Source: Treponema sp. (GTDB taxonomy: Bacteria > Spirochaetota > Spirochaetia > Treponematales > Treponemataceae). From it: a DNA stretch of 64,000 nt. The position numbers and the translations under genes are program-made. The stretch covers positions 1 to 64,000 of the forward strand of contig JAFLSO010000009.1 in assembly GCA_022510925.1 (NCBI GenBank), given 5' to 3'. The notes beneath the pieces were generated by a model. It worked only from the letters and a program-made list of their open reading frames with translations. It did no database searches and was not told the DNA's origin. Below are positions 34,381 through 42,652 of the stretch, in pieces (position 1 is the first letter of the stretch; every line of letters starts with the position of its first letter).

Positions 34381-36090
34381 CTACTTTCCCAGAAAGGAAT
34401 CCAGCTCCGCGTTTTTCTGCAGGACTGACGGATTGTAGGGGTCAAGCGCCACGACCTGCTTAAGATAATACTGCGCGCGCCTCCAGTCTTTCTTGTTATA
34501 GTAAATCTCGTACAGCCTGAAAAGCGCGTCCTTGTTGCGCGGGTTAGACGTGAGGCTTGAGCGCAGCTCGCTGAGGGCAGCGTCCTCCGTATCCGCGAAA
34601 AACGAGCGCTCGTAATACAGGAAGCTTTTCATGCGAAGGCTGGCGGAGGGCATAAGGGAATTTATAACCTGCACCGCCTGGGCCCTCTGGTTAGTCCGTA
34701 CCAGCGCCTTTATGTAAGCCTGCTGCGCGCTCTCGTCCCTGGGAGCGTTCTTGTACATGGATGAGGCCACCCTCATGGCCTCGTCATTCCTGGAGAGCGC
34801 TATGCATATTGTAACGTAGTCCACCATTATCTCTATGCCCGCATTCCCCGACGCCACGAGCGGGCCGCTCACATTGTACGCCTCCTGCCACATCTCTTTC
34901 TTTATCAGCTCGGAGACGCTTATGCGCGCGGCGGCCTCATTCCTCGGGTCCAGCGCAAGAACCTTGTCGGCAAGCTCCATGGCGCTCAGCCCTCCCACAC
35001 GTATGTTCGCGTCAGAGGCAATCTCCGCGGCGAACAGTAGGACCTCCACGTCGTTAGGATACAGGGAGAGCGCCCTGGAGATGGTCTCCCCCGAGGCGGT
35101 AACATTCTTGTTCCACTCACGCTGCAGCTGCGCCCTGAGAAGAAGATAGTCGCGCGCGGTGGAGTCCGTCTTGGCATAAACGTCCAGCAGGGATGACGCC
35201 CTTATGTAGTCGCCCCTGGACGCAAGGATTCTGGCGCGGAAGAGGACATACCTGAGGTTCTCGGGCTCTATGGTAAGCACGCGCAGAATGTATGACTCTG
35301 TCTCCTCCAGGTTTCCCAGCGCATAGGAGGACTCGGCGCAAAGCTCCAGGAGAGGAAGGCTGTTAGGAAGCCTTTCCAGCAGGGAAGAGGCCTTTGCGAG
35401 GGCATCCCTGTAATTCCCCGCCCGGTAGAGCGCGTTCGCAAGGGCAAAGTTAAGCTCGTATACTGACGGCGAACCTGAGAGCGCTTTCTGGAAGTACGCC
35501 ACTGAATCCGCCGCGCGGCCCTCTTTCACCAGCAGGACCCCCATAAGATAGCCGGCCAGAACGGATGACGGACGCAGCTCCAAAGCCACGTCTATGGCTT
35601 TCTCCGCCTGCGGGAAATAATCCGTGCGCGATGATGAGGACAGGAGCACCAGCGATGGGAGCAGTATGGTCAGAAAATCACTGTTCCCCGTGCTTGAGTC
35701 GTATATGCCCCGCCTCGCGCTGTCCAGGGCGCCGCTGTAAGGGTCATTTCCGCTCACGGCAGGAACATCCCATGCCGCGGGCTCTGACGGCCACGCGAAC
35801 GCCATGATTCCGTGCGCGGCATAAAGCAGAACTTTCTCGGGCTCTGTGTACTCGTCCGCGGGCTTATGAAGCAGAGCGTAAAGCTGCCTTAGGCTTTCGG
35901 GAGACCCGTCCTCGGCCAGCTCCATGATGCCGGCGGGGATGGAGGAGAAATAAGTGCGCGCCTTCTGCTGCGGCAGGGGAATGGACACGGACTCCCCTGA
36001 CCCGGAGCGCGCACTTTGCTTGGGAGTGCTTGCGCAAGAGAAAAACAAGAAGCAGACGGCACACAGGACAACGTGTCCTTTAGTATTCAT
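34381..36090 (-). CDS. TPR-repeat lipoprotein
   Basis: 569 residues from the ATG at 36090, chosen because a lipoprotein signal follows (MNTKGHVVLCAVCFLFFSC, Cys19). The rest is helical with many tetratricopeptide-like units (AGYLMGVLLVKEGRAADSV, YELNFALANALYRAGNY, FRLYEIYYNKKDWRRAQYYL). TPR lipoproteins act as scaffolds in envelope assembly; the partner is unknown. Its start overlaps the end of the membrane-protein gene by 11 bases. Confidence 0.82.
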   Translation of the reverse strand: MNTKGHVVLCAVCFLFFSCASTPKQSARSGSGESVSIPLPQQKARTYFSSIPAGIMELAEDGSPESLRQLYALLHKPADEYTEPEKVLLYAAHGIMAFAWPSEPAAWDVPAVSGNDPYSGALDSARRGIYDSSTGNSDFLTILLPSLVLLSSSSRTDYFPQAEKAIDVALELRPSSVLAGYLMGVLLVKEGRAADSVAYFQKALSGSPSVYELNFALANALYRAGNYRDALAKASSLLERLPNSLPLLELCAESSYALGNLEETESYILRVLTIEPENLRYVLFRARILASRGDYIRASSLLDVYAKTDSTARDYLLLRAQLQREWNKNVTASGETISRALSLYPNDVEVLLFAAEIASDANIRVGGLSAMELADKVLALDPRNEAAARISVSELIKKEMWQEAYNVSGPLVASGNAGIEIMVDYVTICIALSRNDEAMRVASSMYKNAPRDESAQQAYIKALVRTNQRAQAVQVINSLMPSASLRMKSFLYYERSFFADTEDAALSELRSSLTSNPRNKDALFRLYEIYYNKKDWRRAQYYLKQVVALDPYNPSVLQKNAELDSFLGK

Positions 36091-36697
36091 TAAAGCTATC
36101 TTCCCCCGTGGAATCATCCTCCAGATAAGGAAATTCTTCTGCATGATTTTTTTGAATCACGAACAGCGCTATGAGTGTGCCTCCCGTGAAAAGAAGGAGC
36201 AGGGGCCACCACCTCGCTATGAACAATCTGAAAGGAATCTCGTTAAGCGAGAAAATCAAAAAGAATATGCCCAGAAAAATAAGCGTTATGGCGGGGAAAA
36301 GATATATGGACCTTGCCCTGCGCATTTTATAGAGCCCCGCGGGAATCAGCGCGATTCCGCTGTAGCACATGAACACCGGCCACAAATCTTTCATGGGAAC
36401 CGGCAGAACGTATACGTCGCTCAGCAGAGTGGTCACGCCCGACAAAAACGCGAATATGCCCAGAAAAACAAACAGCCCGTTCCTGGTGAACGCGAACGCC
36501 ATGAAAATGAACACTATTCCCAGCGCCATGACAGTCACATCGCGGGCAAAAATTATTTTCTCGGACGGAATCACGCGCACCACCAGAAAGAATATCCCCA
36601 GGAAAACAAATATGAGGCCCGCAGCGAAAACTGTGTTCGCGCGCACAGTGGTTTTTGTCTGCGGAATTTTAAAGAATCTGTTTTTTCTATCACTCAT
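36080..36697 (-). CDS. multi-pass membrane protein of unknown function
   Basis: 205 residues with about seven hydrophobic helices (for example AGLIFVFLGIFFLVVRVI, LFPAITLIFLGIFFLIFSL, WWPLLLLFTGGTLIALFVI) and an acidic C-terminal tail. The W-P-LLLL-GG helix pair recalls the LiaI/LiaF-type transmembrane unit, but this is only a resemblance. It is translationally coupled to the TPR lipoprotein gene and transcribed divergently from the next lipoprotein gene. Confidence 0.72.
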   Translation of the reverse strand: MSDRKNRFFKIPQTKTTVRANTVFAAGLIFVFLGIFFLVVRVIPSEKIIFARDVTVMALGIVFIFMAFAFTRNGLFVFLGIFAFLSGVTTLLSDVYVLPVPMKDLWPVFMCYSGIALIPAGLYKMRRARSIYLFPAITLIFLGIFFLIFSLNEIPFRLFIARWWPLLLLFTGGTLIALFVIQKNHAEEFPYLEDDSTGEDSFNEY

Positions 36698-36759
36698 TTT
36701 CAGGGCTCCCGTACGGACTTTGTTACCAGCGCAAATTCAGCACATTCTACATTCTAAAT

Positions 36760-36811
36760 AGAATACACTAATATGAGGGTTCTTGCCAATAACTTATACC
36801 TCTGCTAAAAT
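36760..36811. promoter_or_regulatory. overlapping divergent promoters sharing their -35 region
   Basis: Leftward: TTGGCA (36784-36789), 18 bases, TATTCT (36760-36765), for the membrane-protein gene. Rightward: TTGCCA (36783-36788), 17 bases, TAAAAT (36806-36811), then six bases to the ATG at 36818. The two -35 hexamers lie on the same base pairs, so the promoters exclude each other. The leftward -10 is inside the inverted repeat ATTCTA-AA-TAGAAT (36751-36764). Confidence 0.68.
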
Positions 36812-36817
36812 CAGCGC

Positions 36818-37888
36818 ATGCTAGAATCCCTACGGCACAAGGCCCTGTCCATGGTTTCCGCGGCCGTTCTTATTGCCTCCGCGAGCTTTTTTTCGTGCGG
36901 GACGGAGAACCGGGCGGACAAGGCGGAGAGGCAGTACCGCGAGACGCAGGAGAAACTGGTCCAGCAGCTGCAGAGGCCGGACCTGGGGAAAGAGGAGCGG
37001 TACGCCATAATAAACAGAATAGCCTCGAACATGCTTTCCATGGGAGAGCGCAACGAGCTGATACCGTTTCTTACAGACCTGGTGGAGCAGAATCCCGGCG
37101 ACACGTACAACGCATACTGGCTTCTGATGACGGCATACGCCTATCTGGAGACTGACGCGGAGCCTGTGGCGGAGTATTACTTTGAGCGCATACTGAGCGA
37201 CTGCACGGACCTTATGGTCCAGGGGAAGTCCATTCATTTTATGTGCCTGCAGCACCTCATAAACATAAGCACGCTGCCCTCCAAAAGAATCTCATATTTC
37301 AATCAGCTTATAAGCAGGTTCCCTGATGATGTGAGCCAGACGGAGCTGTACTACAGGCTGGCCCTGGAATACGAGAAGGAGGGGGAATGGACGCTGGCCA
37401 TAAAATCCTACGAGGATTTCCTGAGTCAGAGCAACGCCTCCACCATACAGATAGCGGGAATACCGAACGCATACCTTACCGCGAGGCAGCTGACAGACCT
37501 TAACAACTCCCCCAAGGACTGGACGTTCGAGAGCCTGGACTCCCTTATAAAAGCCGTGAAGACCGCCATATCGTCCTATGACTGGCGGGCGCTGGACAGA
37601 TATAAGAGCAAGGTGAATTTCTTCGCCATGAGCTGGCGGCAGGATACTACGGACATAAACTCACAGGAGAATTTCTCCATGCGCTCGTTCATGCAGGGAA
37701 ACCGGGTGTACTACAACCGGGCGCTGGACGACTCATCCTCGCCCACGGAGGCATATCTTAGAACATGGGGCTGGAGCAATTACGTGAACGTCTGGTACCT
37801 GTACTTCCGCAAAATCAATTTCCCCGCCGCCCCCGACATACACGGCCGCTGGGAATGGGCAGGAATATACTTCGGAGAAAAGCTATAA
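36818..37888 (+). CDS. helical-repeat lipoprotein (leaderless)
   Basis: 356 residues: lipoprotein signal ending in SASFFSC (Cys27), then TPR-like helices (RYAIINRIASNML, YWLLMTAYAYLETDAEPVAEYYFERIL, LYYRLALEYEKEGEWTLAIKSYEDFL). The C-terminal 110 residues (YNRALDDSSSPTEAYLRTWGW, GRWEWAGIYFGEKL) are not TPR. No Shine-Dalgarno is present and the -10 ends six bases before the ATG. It is followed without a gap by a transglycosylase gene and an OmpA gene, suggesting a cell-wall-related role. Confidence 0.8.
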   Translation: MLESLRHKALSMVSAAVLIASASFFSCGTENRADKAERQYRETQEKLVQQLQRPDLGKEERYAIINRIASNMLSMGERNELIPFLTDLVEQNPGDTYNAYWLLMTAYAYLETDAEPVAEYYFERILSDCTDLMVQGKSIHFMCLQHLINISTLPSKRISYFNQLISRFPDDVSQTELYYRLALEYEKEGEWTLAIKSYEDFLSQSNASTIQIAGIPNAYLTARQLTDLNNSPKDWTFESLDSLIKAVKTAISSYDWRALDRYKSKVNFFAMSWRQDTTDINSQENFSMRSFMQGNRVYYNRALDDSSSPTEAYLRTWGWSNYVNVWYLYFRKINFPAAPDIHGRWEWAGIYFGEKL

Positions 37889-39144
37889 AGAGGCAGTTCC
37901 ATCCGCGCAGAAAAATAAATTCTCTGGTGCTTATGTGCGCGCTCTGTGCGGTGCGTCCGCTTGTGCCGCAGGCGGAGAGCACGGCGGGGCATGACGGGGC
38001 ATACACTGCCACGGAAGAAGGTTCCGCCGAAGTGGACAAAGCACCCGCTTACAACGCGCTGCCTCTGGGCGGACAGGAAGACGGGCGGCCGTCCGCGAAT
38101 GCCGCCTCATCCGGCGAGGATACGGCCTGTGAGATTCCCGGGCAAAACTACACTGTGCCTGAGCCCGCGAGAGCGGACCTGGGCATTCCGGGAGCGGACC
38201 ACGAGCTCACGGAGAAATTCAGGAAGCAGTATCTAAGCGAAAGCGGAAGGAAATTCCTGGTCTCTGTGCTGGAGGCGTCCGCGCCGTACAGACCGTACAT
38301 AAGGCAGAGGCTCAGCGAGAGGGGCATGCCGCTTTTCATCCAGTATCTTCCGGTGGTGGAGTCCAACTTCAAGACAAACGCCGTCTCAAGCACGGGCGCC
38401 ACAGGAATGTGGCAGTTCATGGAGAACAGCATGGCGCCTTTCCTCAAGAAAGACAGCTGGTATGACGAGCGGCTGGACCCATGGCTCTCAACTGACGCGG
38501 CGCTCGCCAAACTGACAGACAACTACAAAATGTTCGGCGACTGGGCGCTTGCGCTGGCGGCATACAACTGCGGCGCGGGGGCTCTGTCGCGCATACTAAG
38601 GCAGAATCCCGGCGCCACATTCTGGCAGCTGGCGGAGAAAGGCAGGCTCCGTGACCAGACAAAAAACTACGTGCCTAAGCTTCTGGCCATAGCAGACATC
38701 ATAGAGAACGCGGAGCATTACGGGGCGCTGGAGGTGCATCTGGCCGCGATGCTCTCGGAGCGTGACGACGCGCGGATTTTTGAGACCTCGGAGACGGCGT
38801 ACATAACGGGAATGTACAGTCTGGACCAGATAGCAGGCATCTCAGGAATTTCCCCCGTCACCCTGCGCTTCCTGAATCCCGCATTGAGGAGAGGTTTCAC
38901 GCCCGCCGGCAGCAGATACGCGCTGCGCGTCCCGCAGGGAACGGCCTCTGCGGTGGAGGAGGCCATGAAATCCGCAGGGGCGCCCTCGGACGCCATAACG
39001 CTTAAAGTGCAGAAAGGAGACTCCCTGTGGGCCATATCGCGGAGATACGGAGTTACCGTGGCGGACCTGTGCGCCGTGAACAACATAAAAGAAAACGGCA
39101 TTTTATCTATAGGGCAGACTATAATTGTGCCGATAATGGAATAA
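37855..39144 (+). CDS. membrane-exported lytic transglycosylase with LysM (MltD-like)
   Basis: Cuts the glycan strands of peptidoglycan. The SLT domain has the catalytic Glu in VVESNFKTNAVSSTGATGMWQFM, then LALAAYNCGAGALSRI; a LysM domain closes the protein (KVQKGDSLWAISRRYGV, IGQTIIVP). The start is uncertain. ATG 37855 lies inside the previous gene without a Shine-Dalgarno. An ATA at 37885 overlaps the previous stop (ATAA), is preceded by GGAG at seven bases, and gives a normal signal peptide (KRQFHPRRKINSLVLMCALC). I give the first ATG but think ATA 37885 equally likely. Confidence 0.88.
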   Translation: MGRNILRRKAIKRQFHPRRKINSLVLMCALCAVRPLVPQAESTAGHDGAYTATEEGSAEVDKAPAYNALPLGGQEDGRPSANAASSGEDTACEIPGQNYTVPEPARADLGIPGADHELTEKFRKQYLSESGRKFLVSVLEASAPYRPYIRQRLSERGMPLFIQYLPVVESNFKTNAVSSTGATGMWQFMENSMAPFLKKDSWYDERLDPWLSTDAALAKLTDNYKMFGDWALALAAYNCGAGALSRILRQNPGATFWQLAEKGRLRDQTKNYVPKLLAIADIIENAEHYGALEVHLAAMLSERDDARIFETSETAYITGMYSLDQIAGISGISPVTLRFLNPALRRGFTPAGSRYALRVPQGTASAVEEAMKSAGAPSDAITLKVQKGDSLWAISRRYGVTVADLCAVNNIKENGILSIGQTIIVPIME

Positions 39145-39145
39145 G

Positions 39146-40561
39146 ATGAGAAGGCAGAAATTCATTTTAAAAGGTCTTATGGCTCTTGCTTTTATGCCGC
39201 TGGCCTCCGCGCAGATTTATTATACGGATGCGGAGATTGAGAGGGAGGCGGAGCTCGCGTCCATGGCAAGCGCCAACGTCTCCGTGGAAAAAGCCGTCAT
39301 GACATCCAGCTCAAGCATAGACTGGACAAAAAATACTTTCACCTCAAACGTGGCTCTGGACGTGGTAAAAGCGGGAATCCCCATGCCCAGCGGAAAGGCC
39401 AGCTCGCTCAACCATATACAGATGGAGCTTCCCGTCTTGGTGAAAGACCCGCTTCTTTCCATCTACGTGGACGACACCCACACGCTCAGCGACCTGGTGC
39501 TGGAAGGCTCATTCACGCTGGAGGAGCTTACGCGAATCATAGACGGAAGCAGGCAGACGCCCGCGGTCTTTGCAAGCGGCACCAGCAATCTTCTTACGGA
39601 GCACACCATTCAGCTGCAGAACATAGGCGCGAGCCTGGTTAAGCACAACATCCCCTACACATTGCGGCAGCCCATAGAGACCGTCTCCACAAAAGAATAC
39701 ACCGGCATAATAATAGACGCGCGCGGAAGCCTGCCCATACAGGGTGAATTCATCTCAAGCGAGACATATCCCTGCCTTTTTCCCAAGATATGGAACGAGA
39801 GGATGGACCTGCTCTACGAGCGGAACATGGTGGATCCCGGCGTGGCAAAGTCAAAGGGCATAGTCCATTACTCCAGCTCCATCTTCATAAAAGACTACGA
39901 GGACAGGGTGGGAAGGACGCCGCTGTGGATTACCGCGAAAAAAGTTTACGGAATAAACCGCTGCGACCCCGTAATCTCATGGGAAGATTATCTACGCATA
40001 ACGAGCATAAAGTCTAACCTGGAGCTTCTCCGTCAGGGAAAAATAGTAATACTTCTGGACGACAAGAACCTTAAGCACGCGGTAAGCGCGCCCAGAAAAG
40101 ACAAGAACTATTACATAGCATACCACAATTTAAAGCGCTACATAGACGAGAATAAAATCCCCGACACATCGATTACAGAGATTCCGCCGGGAATCCTTAT
40201 AACACAGCACCTGCGCTTCTACCCGGATTCCCCGGAGCTTCTTCCCGAGGAGCTTGAGAGAGTGACGCAGGTGGCGCAGTCCCTGAGAAACTATGTGTCT
40301 GACGGCGGATACAGCATAATGGTGGCGGGGCACACCGCGGACGTGAACAAGCCCGGCGGGCAGCTTACGCTTAGCATACAGCGCGCGCAGACCATAATAG
40401 ACATTCTGGTGTCACGCGGACTGGACAGGAGCCTGTTCACTTACAGGGGCTACGGCGGAACCATGCCTGTGGCGGACAACTCCACGCCGGAGGGCAGGGC
40501 GCAGAACCGCCGGGTGGAAATAACTGTAATGCCCACGGCCAGCTACGTTCAGCGGCAATAG
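39146..40561 (+). CDS. OmpA-domain outer-membrane-associated protein
   Basis: 471 residues with a signal peptide (GLMALAFMPLASA), a long unclassified middle region, and a C-terminal OmpA/MotB domain (YSIMVAGHTADVN, SIQRAQTIIDILVSRGL, AQNRRVEITVM). It begins one base after the transglycosylase stop. The set TPR lipoprotein, transglycosylase, OmpA suggests a peptidoglycan-anchored envelope module. Confidence 0.87.
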   Translation: MRRQKFILKGLMALAFMPLASAQIYYTDAEIEREAELASMASANVSVEKAVMTSSSSIDWTKNTFTSNVALDVVKAGIPMPSGKASSLNHIQMELPVLVKDPLLSIYVDDTHTLSDLVLEGSFTLEELTRIIDGSRQTPAVFASGTSNLLTEHTIQLQNIGASLVKHNIPYTLRQPIETVSTKEYTGIIIDARGSLPIQGEFISSETYPCLFPKIWNERMDLLYERNMVDPGVAKSKGIVHYSSSIFIKDYEDRVGRTPLWITAKKVYGINRCDPVISWEDYLRITSIKSNLELLRQGKIVILLDDKNLKHAVSAPRKDKNYYIAYHNLKRYIDENKIPDTSITEIPPGILITQHLRFYPDSPELLPEELERVTQVAQSLRNYVSDGGYSIMVAGHTADVNKPGGQLTLSIQRAQTIIDILVSRGLDRSLFTYRGYGGTMPVADNSTPEGRAQNRRVEITVMPTASYVQRQ

Positions 40562-40595
40562 GCGAATCTAAGGGCTGGCAGATTCCATCTAAAAG

Positions 40596-41219
40596 TCAGA
40601 CGGCCCCGCACACTGCAAGAAGCCCCTCCACTATGGCCTTATGCTCCTCAGGGGCAATCCTGGCGGCCAGAGCATCAGGCGTGTCGCCCGGCAGGACAGG
40701 CACTTTTCTCTGCACCAGTATTTTCCCGGTGTCGCACCCGGAGTCAACCAGATGCACAGTGCAGCCGCTCTCACTCTCTCCGCCCGCAATGACCGCCTCA
40801 TGCACGTTATGGCCCCACATCCCCACTCCGCCGAATTTAGGAAGAAGCGCGGGATGAAGGTTTATGATGCGGCCCTCGTACTCAGAGATGATTTTTCCGC
40901 CCAGAACAGAAAGGTAGCCCGCAAGGACTATTATGTCTATTTTATTCAGCGAGCAAAGCTCCAGAATCGCGTCGCTTACGGCAAGGCGCTTTGTGTCGCG
41001 GTCGGAAGCCTTAGCCGCGTCCGCGCCCAGCACGCTGTAAGGGCTGCGGACCTCGGCCTTTATGCCGGCGGCGGCGGCGCGCTCCAGGGCATAGGCGTGC
41101 CTGGTGCTGCTTACAACCAGCGCTATGTGATACGGGCATTCCGTGCGCGACTTCTCGTAATCTATGAGCGCCTGAAGGTTAGTCCCCCCGCCGCTTACAA
41201 GAACGGCCACATTTTTCAT
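40596..41219 (-). CDS. purN: phosphoribosylglycinamide formyltransferase
   Basis: Third step of purine synthesis, using 10-formyl-THF. 207 residues, VLVSGGGTNLQALID at the start, IDIIVLAGYLSVL and the catalytic region NLHPALLPKFGGVGMWG, HLVDSGCDTGKILVQ. Shine-Dalgarno CAGGAG. It lies 87 bases downstream of purM on the same strand, so the order is purM-purN. Confidence 0.95.
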   Translation of the reverse strand: MKNVAVLVSGGGTNLQALIDYEKSRTECPYHIALVVSSTRHAYALERAAAAGIKAEVRSPYSVLGADAAKASDRDTKRLAVSDAILELCSLNKIDIIVLAGYLSVLGGKIISEYEGRIINLHPALLPKFGGVGMWGHNVHEAVIAGGESESGCTVHLVDSGCDTGKILVQRKVPVLPGDTPDALAARIAPEEHKAIVEGLLAVCGAV

Positions 41220-41306
41220 ATAAACTCCTGAGCGAGGCGCACTGCCTCCGATTCTGGGCGCAGCCCCGATGCAGGGACTGCCCGCATGCGTGTCCGTTAC
41301 GGAAGC

Positions 41307-42422
41307 CTAATCCTCAAGGACCGTCATCTGCCTGGAGCCCTTGGCCTCACCGCGCAGAGGCTTTGCCGTGTGACCCACGTATCCGATTCTGTACGCCTTC
41401 ATGTCAGGCACGCCGGGCCTGTGGTATTTCTTAGCGTTCCTGTTGAACATCTTAAGAATAGCGTCGGCATCTTTTTTGCTTACCGCCAGCACGAACCCTA
41501 TGCCCATGTTGAACGTGCCGAACATATTCTTCTCATCGGCGCCACGGCGCACCAGCTCCGCAAAGACAGGCGGAATGTCCCAGCTGCCTTTTTTTATCAC
41601 CGAGCAGAGCTGGGGCTTTCCGGGACGCGCCACAGGATACATGCGCGGCAAATTCTCATAGAAGCCGCCGCCCGTTATGTGGACCATGCCGTGCACGCTG
41701 GGACGGAATTTCTTAAGCACCTCCATCACGGGCCGCACATAAATGCGCGTGGGGGTGAGCAGGACCTGCCCTATGGTTTTGCTTGTCTTTTTTCCGTTCT
41801 CAATGAAAGGCTCGTTCAGATTTTTCACCAGCCTGCGGATGAGCGAGAATCCGTTTGAGTGCGCGCCCGTGGATGAAAGGCCTATGAGCACGTCTCCCTC
41901 TTTTATCTTCCTGCCGTCTATGATGTCCGCCTTGTCCGCGACCCCCACGCCGAATCCCGCAAGGTCATATTTACCCGCGTCATAAAAATCCGGCATCTCC
42001 GCGGTCTCACCGCCAAGCAGGGCGCATCCTGTCTCCACGCAGCCGTCAGTCACACCCTTCACGAGCTCGGCGGCAATCTTGGAGTCCAGCTTTCCGCACG
42101 CTATGTAGTCCAGAAAAAAATTAGTCTGCACGCCGGAGCACAGAATGTCGTTCACGCTCATTGCAACGCAGTCTATGCCCACGGTGTCGTACTTCTTAAG
42201 TTTAAATGCTATGTCCAGCTTGGTGCCCACGCCGTCAGTTCCGCTCACCATAACCGGATTCTTAAGTCCCTTAGGCACTGCGAACATTCCGTTGAATGCG
42301 CCGAGCTCCGTAAGCTGGCCCGGAACACGCGCTCGCTCGGACTGCTTTTTGTATTTGTCCACCGCCCTGTAGCCTTCGTTCACATCCACTCCGGAAGATT
42401 TGTAGTCCATTTTTTTTGCCAT
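41307..42422 (-). CDS. purM: phosphoribosylformylglycinamidine cyclo-ligase
   Basis: Fifth step of purine synthesis (AIR synthetase). 371 residues with MVSGTDGVGTKLDIAF, YDTVGIDCVAMSVNDILCSG and CALLGGETAEMPDFY. The C terminus is about 20 residues longer than in Escherichia coli. Shine-Dalgarno AAAGGAG, with a TATAAT 40 bases upstream but no clear -35. No purine riboswitch was seen. Confidence 0.95.
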   Translation of the reverse strand: MAKKMDYKSSGVDVNEGYRAVDKYKKQSERARVPGQLTELGAFNGMFAVPKGLKNPVMVSGTDGVGTKLDIAFKLKKYDTVGIDCVAMSVNDILCSGVQTNFFLDYIACGKLDSKIAAELVKGVTDGCVETGCALLGGETAEMPDFYDAGKYDLAGFGVGVADKADIIDGRKIKEGDVLIGLSSTGAHSNGFSLIRRLVKNLNEPFIENGKKTSKTIGQVLLTPTRIYVRPVMEVLKKFRPSVHGMVHITGGGFYENLPRMYPVARPGKPQLCSVIKKGSWDIPPVFAELVRRGADEKNMFGTFNMGIGFVLAVSKKDADAILKMFNRNAKKYHRPGVPDMKAYRIGYVGHTAKPLRGEAKGSRQMTVLED

Positions 42423-42652
42423 GGTAAAACTCCTTTAGGCGCGGCCCGCCCCTTAGATTATAAAGTTATATCACATAGCGGATTTTTTTGCGAGTGGGAG
42501 ACCGATTTCCGCGCCTCATTCGGGCCACAAAACAAATCCGCCGCTCCGGTAAATTCTCCGCATAATAATGTAATCCATGGCAAGATTCTGATATTTTTTA
42601 GAACTTTTCGGGCGGATACTGGACTTAGAAAAAGAAAGTTTAGGAGGTTTTA

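Noticed and set aside
42423..42652. Purine riboswitch upstream of purM
   Set aside because: The region lacks the conserved loop sequences and three-way junction pattern; only a TATAAT and a GC-rich stretch are visible.
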